Assembly: GCA_036399835.1 (NCBI GenBank)
Contig: DASWMI010000082.1
Location: 1-64,000 of the forward strand
DNA: 64,000 nucleotides
Origin: DASYML01 sp036399835
GTDB taxonomy: Bacteria; Acidobacteriota; Blastocatellia; Pyrinomonadales; Pyrinomonadaceae
Direction of reading: 5' to 3'
The translations under genes were made by a program, and so were the position numbers. Numbering within the stretch: position 1 is the stretch's first letter; every line of letters starts with the position of its first letter. Under the pieces are notes generated by a model. That model searched no databases. It was not told where the DNA came from and worked only from the letters and a program-made list of their open reading frames with translations. Below are positions 26,437 to 34,860 of the stretch, one piece after another.

Positions 26437-28686
26437 TTAATGGCTAGACAAGTATCTGAGGTCTTCCGACTGTGCGATTTGAGTTTCGCGCTCCTGAAAA
26501 TATCGCGCGATGGCATCTTCGAGCGGCGGCAGCAGAGTGCCGCGCTCGCTGCCGAGCACGCTGTAGAGAGGACGCGGCGCAGCCAGTCCCATGGACTGCA
26601 TCGAGCGAGACTCGATGAGAGAAATATCGAACCCTTCATGCTCTGCGACGCGGCTTGCCAGTTCCAACCAACTGACCGCGCCCGGATTCGCCAGATGCCA
26701 GATACCGCTCTCCCCGTCAATCAACAGGTCCAGCGCAGCGTGGACCAGATCGGGTACATACGTCGGCGAAACACAGGCATCATCAGCCGCCACGAAACTC
26801 TCGCCAGTGGCCAGCGTGCGTAAAGCCACGTTGATGAAATTGTATTCATCCCACGGCCCGAAGAACGCGCTCGTGCGGACAACCAGCGCAGCAGGCAACT
26901 CAGAGAGGACGCGCACTTCCGCCTCCGCCTTGCTCCGGCCATACACATTGAGCGGCGCAACCGGGTCGCTCTCCAGATAAGGCTCACGCTTGCTGCCGTC
27001 AAAGACCAGGTCCGAAGAGAAGGTCAGGAGCGATAGTCTCGCGCGTGCGCAGGCCGCAGCCAGCACAACAGGCCCCTCTGCATTCTCTCGCCAACACTTT
27101 TCAGGCTCGCGCTCTGCATCATCTACGCGCACATACCCTGCCGCGTTGACGATGGCCCACGGGCTAAACTGGTCCAGCGCAGCCTCTACCGAAGCAGCAT
27201 CGGCAATATCCATCTCCTGCCGCGTCAGCAAGCGGTAAGAAATCCCCCGCGTCTCGCACAGACGCGCGAAGGCCCTGCCCAGTGTGCCCGTAGCGCCCGT
27301 AATCAAAAGCGGGCGGGCGGCCTCTCCCTTCATATTGATTCCTCGCACGCCCTTCGATGCTGCGCGCGTTCTGCTGCGGCGACGCACGGGCGGGTAGATG
27401 AGTCTGTCCAGCCTGCGCCACCAGCCAGGCGTGTCCAGCACTGGATGCAGCGGCTCGCGTCCAGCCGACAGCTCGCGCACCATACGGGCCAGCGCGGTCT
27501 GACGCGGACGCGGGCCGCGCAGGTCGAATAGCCCAGGCTCGTAATGACCCTTCAAGCAGGTCAGCAGATTATTCCAGTCGTAAACGCCGAGCACGGACCA
27601 GGCAGTGATGGCGCGCACATCTGCGCCTTCGAGCCGCAGGCTCCGTGCGGCCTCCCAGACCTCCTTCATCCAGCGCATCTGCTCTTCGCGCGTACAGCCC
27701 AGATGAACTTCCGTGACGGCCAGCGGCAGCCCGTAACGCTCCCAGGTTTCCCGCAGGAGCGAGCGCGGCCCGGCTGTCCCTTCCGCGCAGACGCGCACGG
27801 CTTCCACATCAGCATACCTGTGCTGCCCATTCCCGCCATGTACGTGCGCCGGATAACGGGCCAGCCTGTGGTCCAGAAAACGCTCGCTCGTCAGGTAATG
27901 GTTGATGCCGATGATGTCCGGCGGGCAGGTGTTTTCCGTAAACCAGTCAAGCTCTTCTGCCGCCAGTCCCACCCAGTGAAAATAGCTCCACATCGGATGC
28001 TCGCGCTTGATGCGGCCAGTTAGTAGATCAAAGGTCAGCCAACGGCGCTCGTTCTCAAACTCTGCCTGGTAGGCGAGCGGCTGCGTGCTGAAAGTCTTTC
28101 CCAGGTCTTCAGTCTGGACCAGTCGTGCGGCGGGCTGCACAGAGCGTATCGCTCGCATCGCCAGCACGATGCCGCGACACTCTGTGAGAAAGGCACGCGC
28201 AAAGGTCAGGTCATCGCGCCCGTGCGGATACCAGTAGCCATAAAGACCGCTGAAGCGAGCAGTGGTGAGAGGTTCGTTGACGGGCGTGTAGGCATCCAGC
28301 CAGGGATAACGCTCTGCAACGGTGCGCGCATAGGCAGCCAGCTTTTCGGGGAAGGCCGGGTCAAGAAGGCTCGTCTGGCGCGGCCCGCTGCCGTGGTGGA
28401 CCAATCCCGCGATTGTGTTGATGCCAAGCTCGCGCAGTCGCACGAGCCGCTCGTCTGTCCAGGACCAGTCCGCGCGCTCCAGCCCATCGGGCGCGACGCG
28501 CTCCCAGAGAACCGGATAACGCATGGTGCGCACGCCAAGCTCTGCGAACAGAGAGAGGTCTGCGGCCCGCGAGGCATGGCCGCTGCACTCAAGCTGATCG
28601 AAATACTGATCGCCGACGCGGTTAACTGTGCATTCCACCCCGCCCCATATCTCTAGGGGCGGGGCAGCTTTAGGCTCAACAGACAT
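26437..28686 (-). CDS. GH1-like glycosidase fused to RmlD-type sugar nucleotide reductase
   Basis: 749 residues in two parts. Residues 1-420 form a (beta/alpha)8 glycosidase related to family 1: the acid/base is in TPVNEPLTT and the likely nucleophile in VTEVHLGC. Residues 455-730 form an NAD(P)-dependent dTDP-4-dehydrorhamnose reductase-like domain: LLITGATGTLGRAF (Rossmann), SSDLVFDG and the catalytic YGRSKAEAE. The linker is Arg-rich. ATG 28686 has GGAAG 8 bp upstream. It is the last gene of a three-gene cluster with UDP-galactopyranose mutase and a glycosyltransferase, so it probably acts in polysaccharide or lipid-linked glycan assembly. Whether the glycosidase half hydrolyses or transfers is unknown. 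Confidence 0.88.
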   Translation of the reverse strand: MSVEPKAAPPLEIWGGVECTVNRVGDQYFDQLECSGHASRAADLSLFAELGVRTMRYPVLWERVAPDGLERADWSWTDERLVRLRELGINTIAGLVHHGSGPRQTSLLDPAFPEKLAAYARTVAERYPWLDAYTPVNEPLTTARFSGLYGYWYPHGRDDLTFARAFLTECRGIVLAMRAIRSVQPAARLVQTEDLGKTFSTQPLAYQAEFENERRWLTFDLLTGRIKREHPMWSYFHWVGLAAEELDWFTENTCPPDIIGINHYLTSERFLDHRLARYPAHVHGGNGQHRYADVEAVRVCAEGTAGPRSLLRETWERYGLPLAVTEVHLGCTREEQMRWMKEVWEAARSLRLEGADVRAITAWSVLGVYDWNNLLTCLKGHYEPGLFDLRGPRPRQTALARMVRELSAGREPLHPVLDTPGWWRRLDRLIYPPVRRRSRTRAASKGVRGINMKGEAARPLLITGATGTLGRAFARLCETRGISYRLLTRQEMDIADAASVEAALDQFSPWAIVNAAGYVRVDDAEREPEKCWRENAEGPVVLAAACARARLSLLTFSSDLVFDGSKREPYLESDPVAPLNVYGRSKAEAEVRVLSELPAALVVRTSAFFGPWDEYNFINVALRTLATGESFVAADDACVSPTYVPDLVHAALDLLIDGESGIWHLANPGAVSWLELASRVAEHEGFDISLIESRSMQSMGLAAPRPLYSVLGSERGTLLPPLEDAIARYFQERETQIAQSEDLRYLSSH

Positions 28687-28710
28687 GAGACATCTTCCCG
28701 GAATCTCGAC

Positions 28711-29904
28711 CTACCGAGTCGTGAGCGCCAGTTCATTTGCTAAAATCTCATCCGTCGCAGATTTCCTCTGTCCATTGTGGCGACCGTTGTTGCCGTTGAC
28801 GTGCTCTGAGCGCTTGAGGCCGCTAATCTTCGAGAAGACCGTCAGCGCCTGTGCCACAATCTGGTCCATATTGTAATACTTATATGTTGCCAGCCGCCCG
28901 ACGAAATGAACGCCCCTAGTCTCGTCTGCGAGCGCCTTATATTTCGCGTAGATGTCGGCGTTCTCTTTGCGCGGGACAGGATAATAAGGGTCTCCCTCGG
29001 CCTGCGGAAACTCGTAAACGATGCTCGTCTGCTTGTGCTCCTGGCCCGTCAGATATTTGAACTCGGTGATACGCGTGTAGGCGTAGTCGTTCGGATAATT
29101 GACGACGGGCGCGGGCTGAAACTGCTCTACATTGTGTGTCTCGTGCTTAAATTCCAGAGAGCGATAGGGAAGCTTCCCGTACTGGTAATCAAAGAAAGCA
29201 TCCACAGGCCCGGTGTAAACCATCTCGCGATACTTGATGTCGCGCTCAATCTCGCGGTAGTCGCAGTTGAGCATAATCTTGATGTTCGGGTGGTCCAGCA
29301 TGTTCTCGAACATGCGCGTGTAGCCGTGCAAAGGCATCGCCTGGTAGGTATCCGTAAAATAACGGTCGTCGCGGTTCGTCCGCGTCGGAACTCTCGCCGT
29401 CACCGAAGCATCAAGCTCGGAAGGGTCAAGCCCCCATTGCTTGCGCGTATAATTGCGGAAAAACTTTTCATAAAGCTCGCGGCCCACTCGCCCCACTACA
29501 ACATCCTCAGACGTGCGCAACTCTGCGCATGGCTCGGCGACCGAAGCGAAGAATTCTTCGACCTGAAAGGAAGTCAGGTTCAGCCCGTAGAGCTTGTTGA
29601 TGGTGTCCAGATTAATCGGAATCGGCAGCAGCATGCCGTCAACAGAGGCCAGCACGCGATGCTGGTAGTTGCGCCACTCCGTAAACTGCGAGAGATAATC
29701 GAAGACTTCGCGCGAATTAGTGTGAAAGATATGCGGCCCGTATTTGTGGACCAGAATCCCAGCGTCGTTGTAATGATCGTAGGCGTTGCCGCCGATGTGA
29801 TTGCGCCTGTCAACGATTAAGACCTTTTTATCAAGAACGCTCGCCAGTCTCTCTGCAAGCACACTTCCGGCGAAGCCCGCACCGACAATTAAATAGTCAA
29901 ACAT
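28711..29904 (-). CDS. glf: UDP-galactopyranose mutase
   Basis: 397 residues; flavoenzyme that turns UDP-galactopyranose into UDP-galactofuranose, the donor for galactofuranose in cell-surface glycans. FAD-binding DYLIVGAGFAGSVLAERLA at the N-terminus; NHIGGNAYDH; YGPHIFHTNS (mutase histidine loop); the active-site arginine region TRKQWGLDP; and GRLATYKYYNMDQ near the end. The C-terminal ~35 residues are an extra Asn/Gly/His-rich tail. It sits 24 bp before the GH1-RmlD gene in one operon. Confidence 0.95.
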   Translation of the reverse strand: MFDYLIVGAGFAGSVLAERLASVLDKKVLIVDRRNHIGGNAYDHYNDAGILVHKYGPHIFHTNSREVFDYLSQFTEWRNYQHRVLASVDGMLLPIPINLDTINKLYGLNLTSFQVEEFFASVAEPCAELRTSEDVVVGRVGRELYEKFFRNYTRKQWGLDPSELDASVTARVPTRTNRDDRYFTDTYQAMPLHGYTRMFENMLDHPNIKIMLNCDYREIERDIKYREMVYTGPVDAFFDYQYGKLPYRSLEFKHETHNVEQFQPAPVVNYPNDYAYTRITEFKYLTGQEHKQTSIVYEFPQAEGDPYYPVPRKENADIYAKYKALADETRGVHFVGRLATYKYYNMDQIVAQALTVFSKISGLKRSEHVNGNNGRHNGQRKSATDEILANELALTTR

Positions 29905-29937
29905 CTCTTTATAACCTTTCTCTCAATCTCTAGCTCT

Positions 29938-31344
29938 TTATCCGGCAGCCAACCCGCTACCGGCTGAAGCTGCACGGGCCACGGCTCGCCCGCCCGTCGT
30001 GCCTGTGGCAATAGCCTGCGTGCCCTGCGCAGCCACGCGCTCTGCAAGGACGACCTCGCCGATGAGCTGCTTCATCTCGCCCCAGGTGCGATCCCATGAA
30101 GTCTGCGCGAGGAAAGCATCCACCTGACGCATGCGCGCAGCGGTGTTCTCTTTCATCGCAGCTTCGATAGCCGTGACGAAATCCTCTACGCTGTCGGCAA
30201 TCTGGACCAGCCCACGCTCGCCGTAAGGGCGCACCACGTCTCGAATCGAAGTGGAGACGACGGGTTTGCCCGCCGCCAGATATTCGGGCGTCTTGGTCGG
30301 GCTGATAAAGCGCGTGGACTCGTTGCGTGCAAAGAGCAGGAGCGCTACGTCCCAGCCTGCCAGATAAGAGGGCAGCTCCTTGTAATGCTTGCCGCCGAGA
30401 TAATGAATGTTCTCTGCGTGCGGCAGATCATCCTGGCTAATCTTGACGACCGGACCAATCATGACGAAGTGCCAGTCAGGACGCGCCGCCGCCAGTCCTT
30501 TCAGTAGCTCAATATCAAAACGCTCGTCGAGCACGCCGAAGAAGCCCATGCGCGGATGCGGAATATCTTTCTGGTCCAGAGGGTCTTCAGTAATCTTTCG
30601 CGCCTCTGCAAAGTGCGCCGCGTCTATGCTCGACGGAAAGGCGTAGGCATTCGGATGCTGCTTGCGCTTGGCTTCGTAAAGGCTATGGCCGCCCGTGAAG
30701 ACTAGGTCAGCGCGATTGAACAGCTCCATCTCACGAAAACGCAGCGCGGGCGGCGCGCCCCTAAAGGCCGAAAGCTCGTCCATGCAATCGTAGACGACCG
30801 CGAGCGGTTGCAGGTGGCGCGTAAAACCCATCGCCATAGGCGTGTAGTACCAGAGGAAATGGTCCTTGATCTGATAATCTTTGAAGAGACGATCAATCAA
30901 ACCTTGCTGGACCGCTTCAAGGGCGACATCGCTAATCAGGTCTTTGGGAAGATGCGGGACAACGACATACAGCTCGTCTTCGCGCTGGCTGACATCGAGG
31001 CGCATCGGCCCTTCCTCGAAAACGGGTTCTTCTATAAAGAAGACGCGGCGCTCTCTGGCAAAGCGGCTCAAGAGATGCTGCGGCCTCTGGTAAACGAAAT
31101 CCCAGCGCAGGTGCGAGAGGCAGACCAGATCAACATCGTGCGGAAGCGAAGCGTCAAGGGCTTCGAGCGAGCGGTTCGCGGCTTCCGTCTTTAATGTTGA
31201 GACATGCATCTGCGCGCGTTGCGTATCCAATGAAACGATTTTCGCCGGCCCCTCTTTAACGCTCGTCCGCAAACCATTATTCGCTTTTTCATAACCGGAC
31301 TCACGCCCCTGCCTGAGTTCCTGCTTCTGCTCGTTATTTTTCAT
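29938..31344 (-). CDS. Glycosyltransferase, GT-B fold (group 1)
   Basis: Glycosyltransferase of about 468 residues. Recognisable parts are HLRWDFVYQRPQHLLSRFAR near residue 80, VVYDCMDELSAFRG, and the donor-binding half with RFISPTKTPEYLAAGKPVVS (the E-x7-E-like loop). The second ATG (31344, MKNNEQKQ) is preferred because GAGG lies directly before the first one (31353) and 9 bp before the second. The ~70-residue N-terminal extension and Ala/Gly-rich C-terminus look disordered. First gene of the Glf cluster; the acceptor is unknown. Confidence 0.88.
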   Translation of the reverse strand: MKNNEQKQELRQGRESGYEKANNGLRTSVKEGPAKIVSLDTQRAQMHVSTLKTEAANRSLEALDASLPHDVDLVCLSHLRWDFVYQRPQHLLSRFARERRVFFIEEPVFEEGPMRLDVSQREDELYVVVPHLPKDLISDVALEAVQQGLIDRLFKDYQIKDHFLWYYTPMAMGFTRHLQPLAVVYDCMDELSAFRGAPPALRFREMELFNRADLVFTGGHSLYEAKRKQHPNAYAFPSSIDAAHFAEARKITEDPLDQKDIPHPRMGFFGVLDERFDIELLKGLAAARPDWHFVMIGPVVKISQDDLPHAENIHYLGGKHYKELPSYLAGWDVALLLFARNESTRFISPTKTPEYLAAGKPVVSTSIRDVVRPYGERGLVQIADSVEDFVTAIEAAMKENTAARMRQVDAFLAQTSWDRTWGEMKQLIGEVVLAERVAAQGTQAIATGTTGGRAVARAASAGSGLAAG

Positions 31345-32246
31345 AGTTCTCATCCTCTATCTTTAATCATTCTTTTGTTACCTTCAGATTTCCATGATGA
31401 CGCTCTCATGACGAGACTCGCTAAATTTTCATGCACGACCCGGACCATCAAACAGCCAGAGCTTTAGCTACAACGCGGACAGCGCAGCATGAGAGAGATA
31501 CGATTGGCCCAAACGTTACAGGGAGCCTTTAACCGCTGAGGAGTGCGCTGTCGGCATCTCTCGTCTTAATTGTTCCGGCGCGCGTGGCAAACCAAATCTG
31601 CCATAGGGTCAAGCTTGCCGCCGCCGTCGGCTTCAAGAAAAGAAGCCCAGCGATCCTCTCTTCGAGCTGCTTCTACACAGAGTTGCAAGCAGAGGCTCGA
31701 AGCCTTGCAGAGATAGAACCGATTTTCAGCAGGCATGTATCTTATCAATACTTCAAACCTGTTTTCATCAGGAATCTGTGCAATATTCGTGCCTTTCAAA
31801 TCGTCTCAAAAAATCAAAGAATCATCAGTCTCTATAAACATCATGACGGCTGCGCTTGCTTGAAAATCATACGACCACTCTTCTCTATAAACTGGACCGG
31901 ACCGGATGCCAGCGCGGCTGGCAGAGCACTCGAAAAACTTCTTTCGGCCTGACAACCGTTCGCGCTTCAAAGCCCCGGAATCAAATCGTCTCAACAGGCT
32001 TTCCTTCATCTTCTGCGACGCGAAAAAGAGAAGCGATAATGAAGACACCTTGAGTAACTATGAGGCTCTCTGCAACGGCAGTTCTGTTTTTAGGGGAACT
32101 GAGAAAGTAACAGATAGAGGCTGAAATGTCTGTACGCTTTCAGACAATTTTGATGCTGGCAATTTCATTCATCATTTTAGCACATTAAGCAATCATTAGC
32201 GCTGTGAGACGAGCAGCTTTTCCTTGATGAAAACAGCGTTCGGGTC

Positions 32247-32274
32247 TTGACAACCATCCTGTGAGCCTTACAAT
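32247..32274 (+). promoter_or_regulatory. Strong sigma-70 promoter
   Basis: TTGACA (32247-32252), 16-bp spacer, TACAAT (32269-32274): the best consensus promoter in the window. It points at the secreted protein at 32470 and would give a leader of about 190 nt. Confidence 0.75.
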
Positions 32275-32276
32275 GA

Positions 32277-32320
32277 AAGTAAGTAGACGATAAGCCATAT
32301 CGTCTGCCAAGCACTTGCTT
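32277..32320 (+). promoter_or_regulatory. Structured 5' leader hairpin
   Basis: Nested inverted repeat right at the predicted transcript start: AAGTAAGT (32277) pairs with ACTTGCTT (32313) and, inside it, AGACGAT pairs perfectly with ATCGTCT around the loop AAGCCAT. It does not match a riboswitch consensus that I know. Confidence 0.5.
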
Positions 32321-32469
32321 CATTTCAAGGCTCGTCTCTTCCACCCGCGACATAGAATTACAGAGCCGCATCCGGCCCGATAGAATCTAGCTCAACAAGC
32401 TCAAGCTCAAACAGGCACGCCCGCCCGAGCTACAAATTCACGACAGTCTTTCTTTGCCAGGAGTCTTAC

Positions 32470-34845
32470 ATGAGGTCGTCTCATCTTTGGACCAAGCTGC
32501 GCCAGCCAGTCCTTCTTTCCGTCTGCGTCCTCGCGCTCCTTGCCGTTTTCGCATCGCAGGCACGCAGCCAGACGGCAGCGGTCAAGGCCGTACAGGTCAG
32601 CGCAGTGGTCCAGAAATCTCCGGCGCAGGTCGCGCTCGTCTGGCCTCAGAACTCGAACGCCAGTAGCACCACCATCTATCGCAAGTTGCCGGTAGACGCT
32701 TCATGGGGCAGCGCGCTCGCTTCTTTGCCAGGCAATGCGACGGGCTACATGGATACGAATGTCGCGGTCGGGATGAGATATGAATATCAGGTCCAGCAGA
32801 GCACGAATCAATACGGCGTCGCTTACGGCTACATCACAAGCGGGATAGAAGTCCCGCTCATCGAATCTCGCGGGCGAGTCATCCTCATCGTTGATAACAC
32901 GTTCGCGGCGGCACTCAACTTCGAGCTGTCGCGTCTTGAGCTGGACCTGGTCGGCGACGGCTGGACCGTTATCCGCCACGACGTAGCGCGCACGGAACAG
33001 GTAGCCAATATCAAGTCTCTCATCAAAGCGGATTACGCGAGCGATGCTCAGAATGTGAGGGCCGTTTTTCTCTTCGGCCATGTGCCCGTGCCCTATTCGG
33101 GCGCGCTCGCACCGGACGGGCATACGGGGCATTACGGAGCATGGCCCGCAGACCTCTACTACGGCGACATGGATGGACTCTGGACCGATAATCTAAATCT
33201 TACGACGAACGTTTCAGGCCCGCAGAGCAACTTGAGGGGTGATCGCAAATTTGACCAGAGCACGATTCCGAGCGCTGTGGAATTGCAGGTTGGGCGCGTT
33301 GACTTGAGCGACATGCCAGCCTTTGCCCCGAAGACCGAGCTTGAATTGCTAAGGCAATATCTGGATAAGGACCACAGCTTTCGACATGCCTTGACCAGAG
33401 CGCAACGCCGCGCCCTGATTGACGACAACTTCGGCTACAACGGGGGTGAGGCTTTCGCCGCTTCCGGCTGGCGCAACTTCGCATCCTTCTTTGGTCCAGC
33501 AGGCATAGAAGAGAAAGACTGGCTGACAACGCTCTCAAGCGAGAGCTATCTGTGGGCCTACGGTTGTGGTCCGGGCAACTACGATTCCGCTGCGGGCGTC
33601 GGCAACACGGCAGACTTCGCAGCGCAAGACCCGCAGGCAGTCTTTACATTACTTTTGGGGAGCTGGTTTGGCGACTGGAATACGCAGAACAATTTCCTGC
33701 GCGCGCCGCTCGCAACCAACACTTATGGCCTGGCCTCGGCTTGGGCCGGTCGCCCTCACTGGCTGCTGTATCCGATGGCGCTCGGCGAGACTATAGGCTA
33801 CGGCGCGCGTCTCACGCAGAACGCCCCTTCAACACTTTATCCCTCAACCTGGTCGGGCTATATTCACGTCGCCTTGATGGGCGACCCGACCTTGCGCATG
33901 CACATCATCGCGCCGCCATCCGGCCTCTCTGCGGCGGCGACGCCAGCCGCCACGGGGATAGAGCTAAACTGGACCGCTGCGACCGATGAAGTAGAGGGCT
34001 ATTACATCTATCGTGCTCCGTCGCCGCGAGGGCCTTTCTCAAGAATCAACGCGGAGATCGTTAAGGGCACGAGGTTTCATGAAGCAAACACGCCGACGGG
34101 GACGTTCACCTACATGGTGCGAGCCGTGAAGCTGGAAACGAGCGCGAGCGGGACTTACTTCAACGCGAGCCAGGGCACGTTCGCGACCCTCTCAACTTAC
34201 AGCCTCGGCGGGCGCGTTGTGGACCAGAACGGTAAAGGCGTAAGCGGCGCGTTAGTAAGCTTGAGCGGCGCGCAACTGGCGGCCACCGAGACCGGCGATA
34301 ACGGTTACTTTTCGTTTGGAAATTTAACGGCGGGCGCGAGCTACGCGTTGACCGCTTCAAAGAGCGGTTATGATTTCAGCCCCTCGCAACAGAGCTTCAT
34401 TAATCTTGAAGCAAATCGCGCGGATGCTAATTTCACAGCGACTGTGAGCGCCACGCCCCAACTGCTGCCCATCCTGCTCACGGAAGAAGATTCCGCGAAG
34501 GCGATAGCTCTCGATTCCGTCTTTCGTCTGCGCGATCCTTTCCCCGTCTTCAACACCTGGAATCTGAGCCTGGACCAGCGCACACGCATCATGCTCTTTG
34601 CCGTCAATGCGGAACTCAGGCCCGGCGAGGATGTCTCGGCTCTGAAAGTCCTGGCCGAAGATGCCGAGCATAGAATCTACATGCTGGCGGTCGAGTTCGT
34701 CGGCCCGGTCCAGAATTACGAGGGGCTGACCGAGATCGTCGTCAAGCTGCCGGACGAGCTTGCCAATCGCGGCGACATCTGGCTGAGCCTTAATCTTCGC
34801 GGCGCGGTCGGCAATAAAGCGCTCATCACAATCAAAAATTTCTGA
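32470..34845 (+). CDS. Secreted C25-like (gingipain-fold) protein with Fn3 and carboxypeptidase-regulatory domains
   Basis: 791 residues: signal peptide (VLLSVCVLALLAVFASQARSQ), an Fn3-like domain (about 40-125), a gingipain/C25-like region (about 135-480: VFLFGHVPVPY, PADLYYGDMDG, ELQVGRVDLSDMP), a second Fn3 (about 485-570), a CarboxypepD_reg/CnaB-like beta domain (about 575-655, YSLGGRVVDQNGKGVSGALV) and a C-terminal beta domain. The places where C25 peptidases carry the GHG histidine and the AC-x-x-G cysteine read YGCGPGN and LLGSWFGDW, so activity is doubtful. It has its own strong promoter and long leader. The role is probably surface or extracellular adhesion. Confidence 0.75.
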   Translation: MRSSHLWTKLRQPVLLSVCVLALLAVFASQARSQTAAVKAVQVSAVVQKSPAQVALVWPQNSNASSTTIYRKLPVDASWGSALASLPGNATGYMDTNVAVGMRYEYQVQQSTNQYGVAYGYITSGIEVPLIESRGRVILIVDNTFAAALNFELSRLELDLVGDGWTVIRHDVARTEQVANIKSLIKADYASDAQNVRAVFLFGHVPVPYSGALAPDGHTGHYGAWPADLYYGDMDGLWTDNLNLTTNVSGPQSNLRGDRKFDQSTIPSAVELQVGRVDLSDMPAFAPKTELELLRQYLDKDHSFRHALTRAQRRALIDDNFGYNGGEAFAASGWRNFASFFGPAGIEEKDWLTTLSSESYLWAYGCGPGNYDSAAGVGNTADFAAQDPQAVFTLLLGSWFGDWNTQNNFLRAPLATNTYGLASAWAGRPHWLLYPMALGETIGYGARLTQNAPSTLYPSTWSGYIHVALMGDPTLRMHIIAPPSGLSAAATPAATGIELNWTAATDEVEGYYIYRAPSPRGPFSRINAEIVKGTRFHEANTPTGTFTYMVRAVKLETSASGTYFNASQGTFATLSTYSLGGRVVDQNGKGVSGALVSLSGAQLAATETGDNGYFSFGNLTAGASYALTASKSGYDFSPSQQSFINLEANRADANFTATVSATPQLLPILLTEEDSAKAIALDSVFRLRDPFPVFNTWNLSLDQRTRIMLFAVNAELRPGEDVSALKVLAEDAEHRIYMLAVEFVGPVQNYEGLTEIVVKLPDELANRGDIWLSLNLRGAVGNKALITIKNF

Positions 34846-34860
34846 CGGCGTGACGGATTA

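Larger units (their letters stand above)
31345..32469. other. 1.1-kb non-coding region between divergent operons
   Basis: No frame in this stretch looks like a gene: the candidates on both strands are short, overlap each other and have poor composition. Base composition is visibly more A+T-rich than its neighbours. It must hold the promoters of the minus-strand glycan cluster and of the plus-strand secreted protein. The latter promoter and a structured leader are listed separately. The central 31560-32150 part remains unexplained. Confidence 0.5.

Noticed and set aside
31584..32124. Overlapping short open frames in the 1.1-kb spacer, on both strands
   Set aside because: They overlap each other, lack ribosome-binding sites and show no family similarity or sensible composition.
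32277..32469. Known riboswitch (e.g. cyclic di-GMP) in the leader
   Set aside because: The hairpin lacks the conserved loop and core bases of riboswitch classes I can recall.
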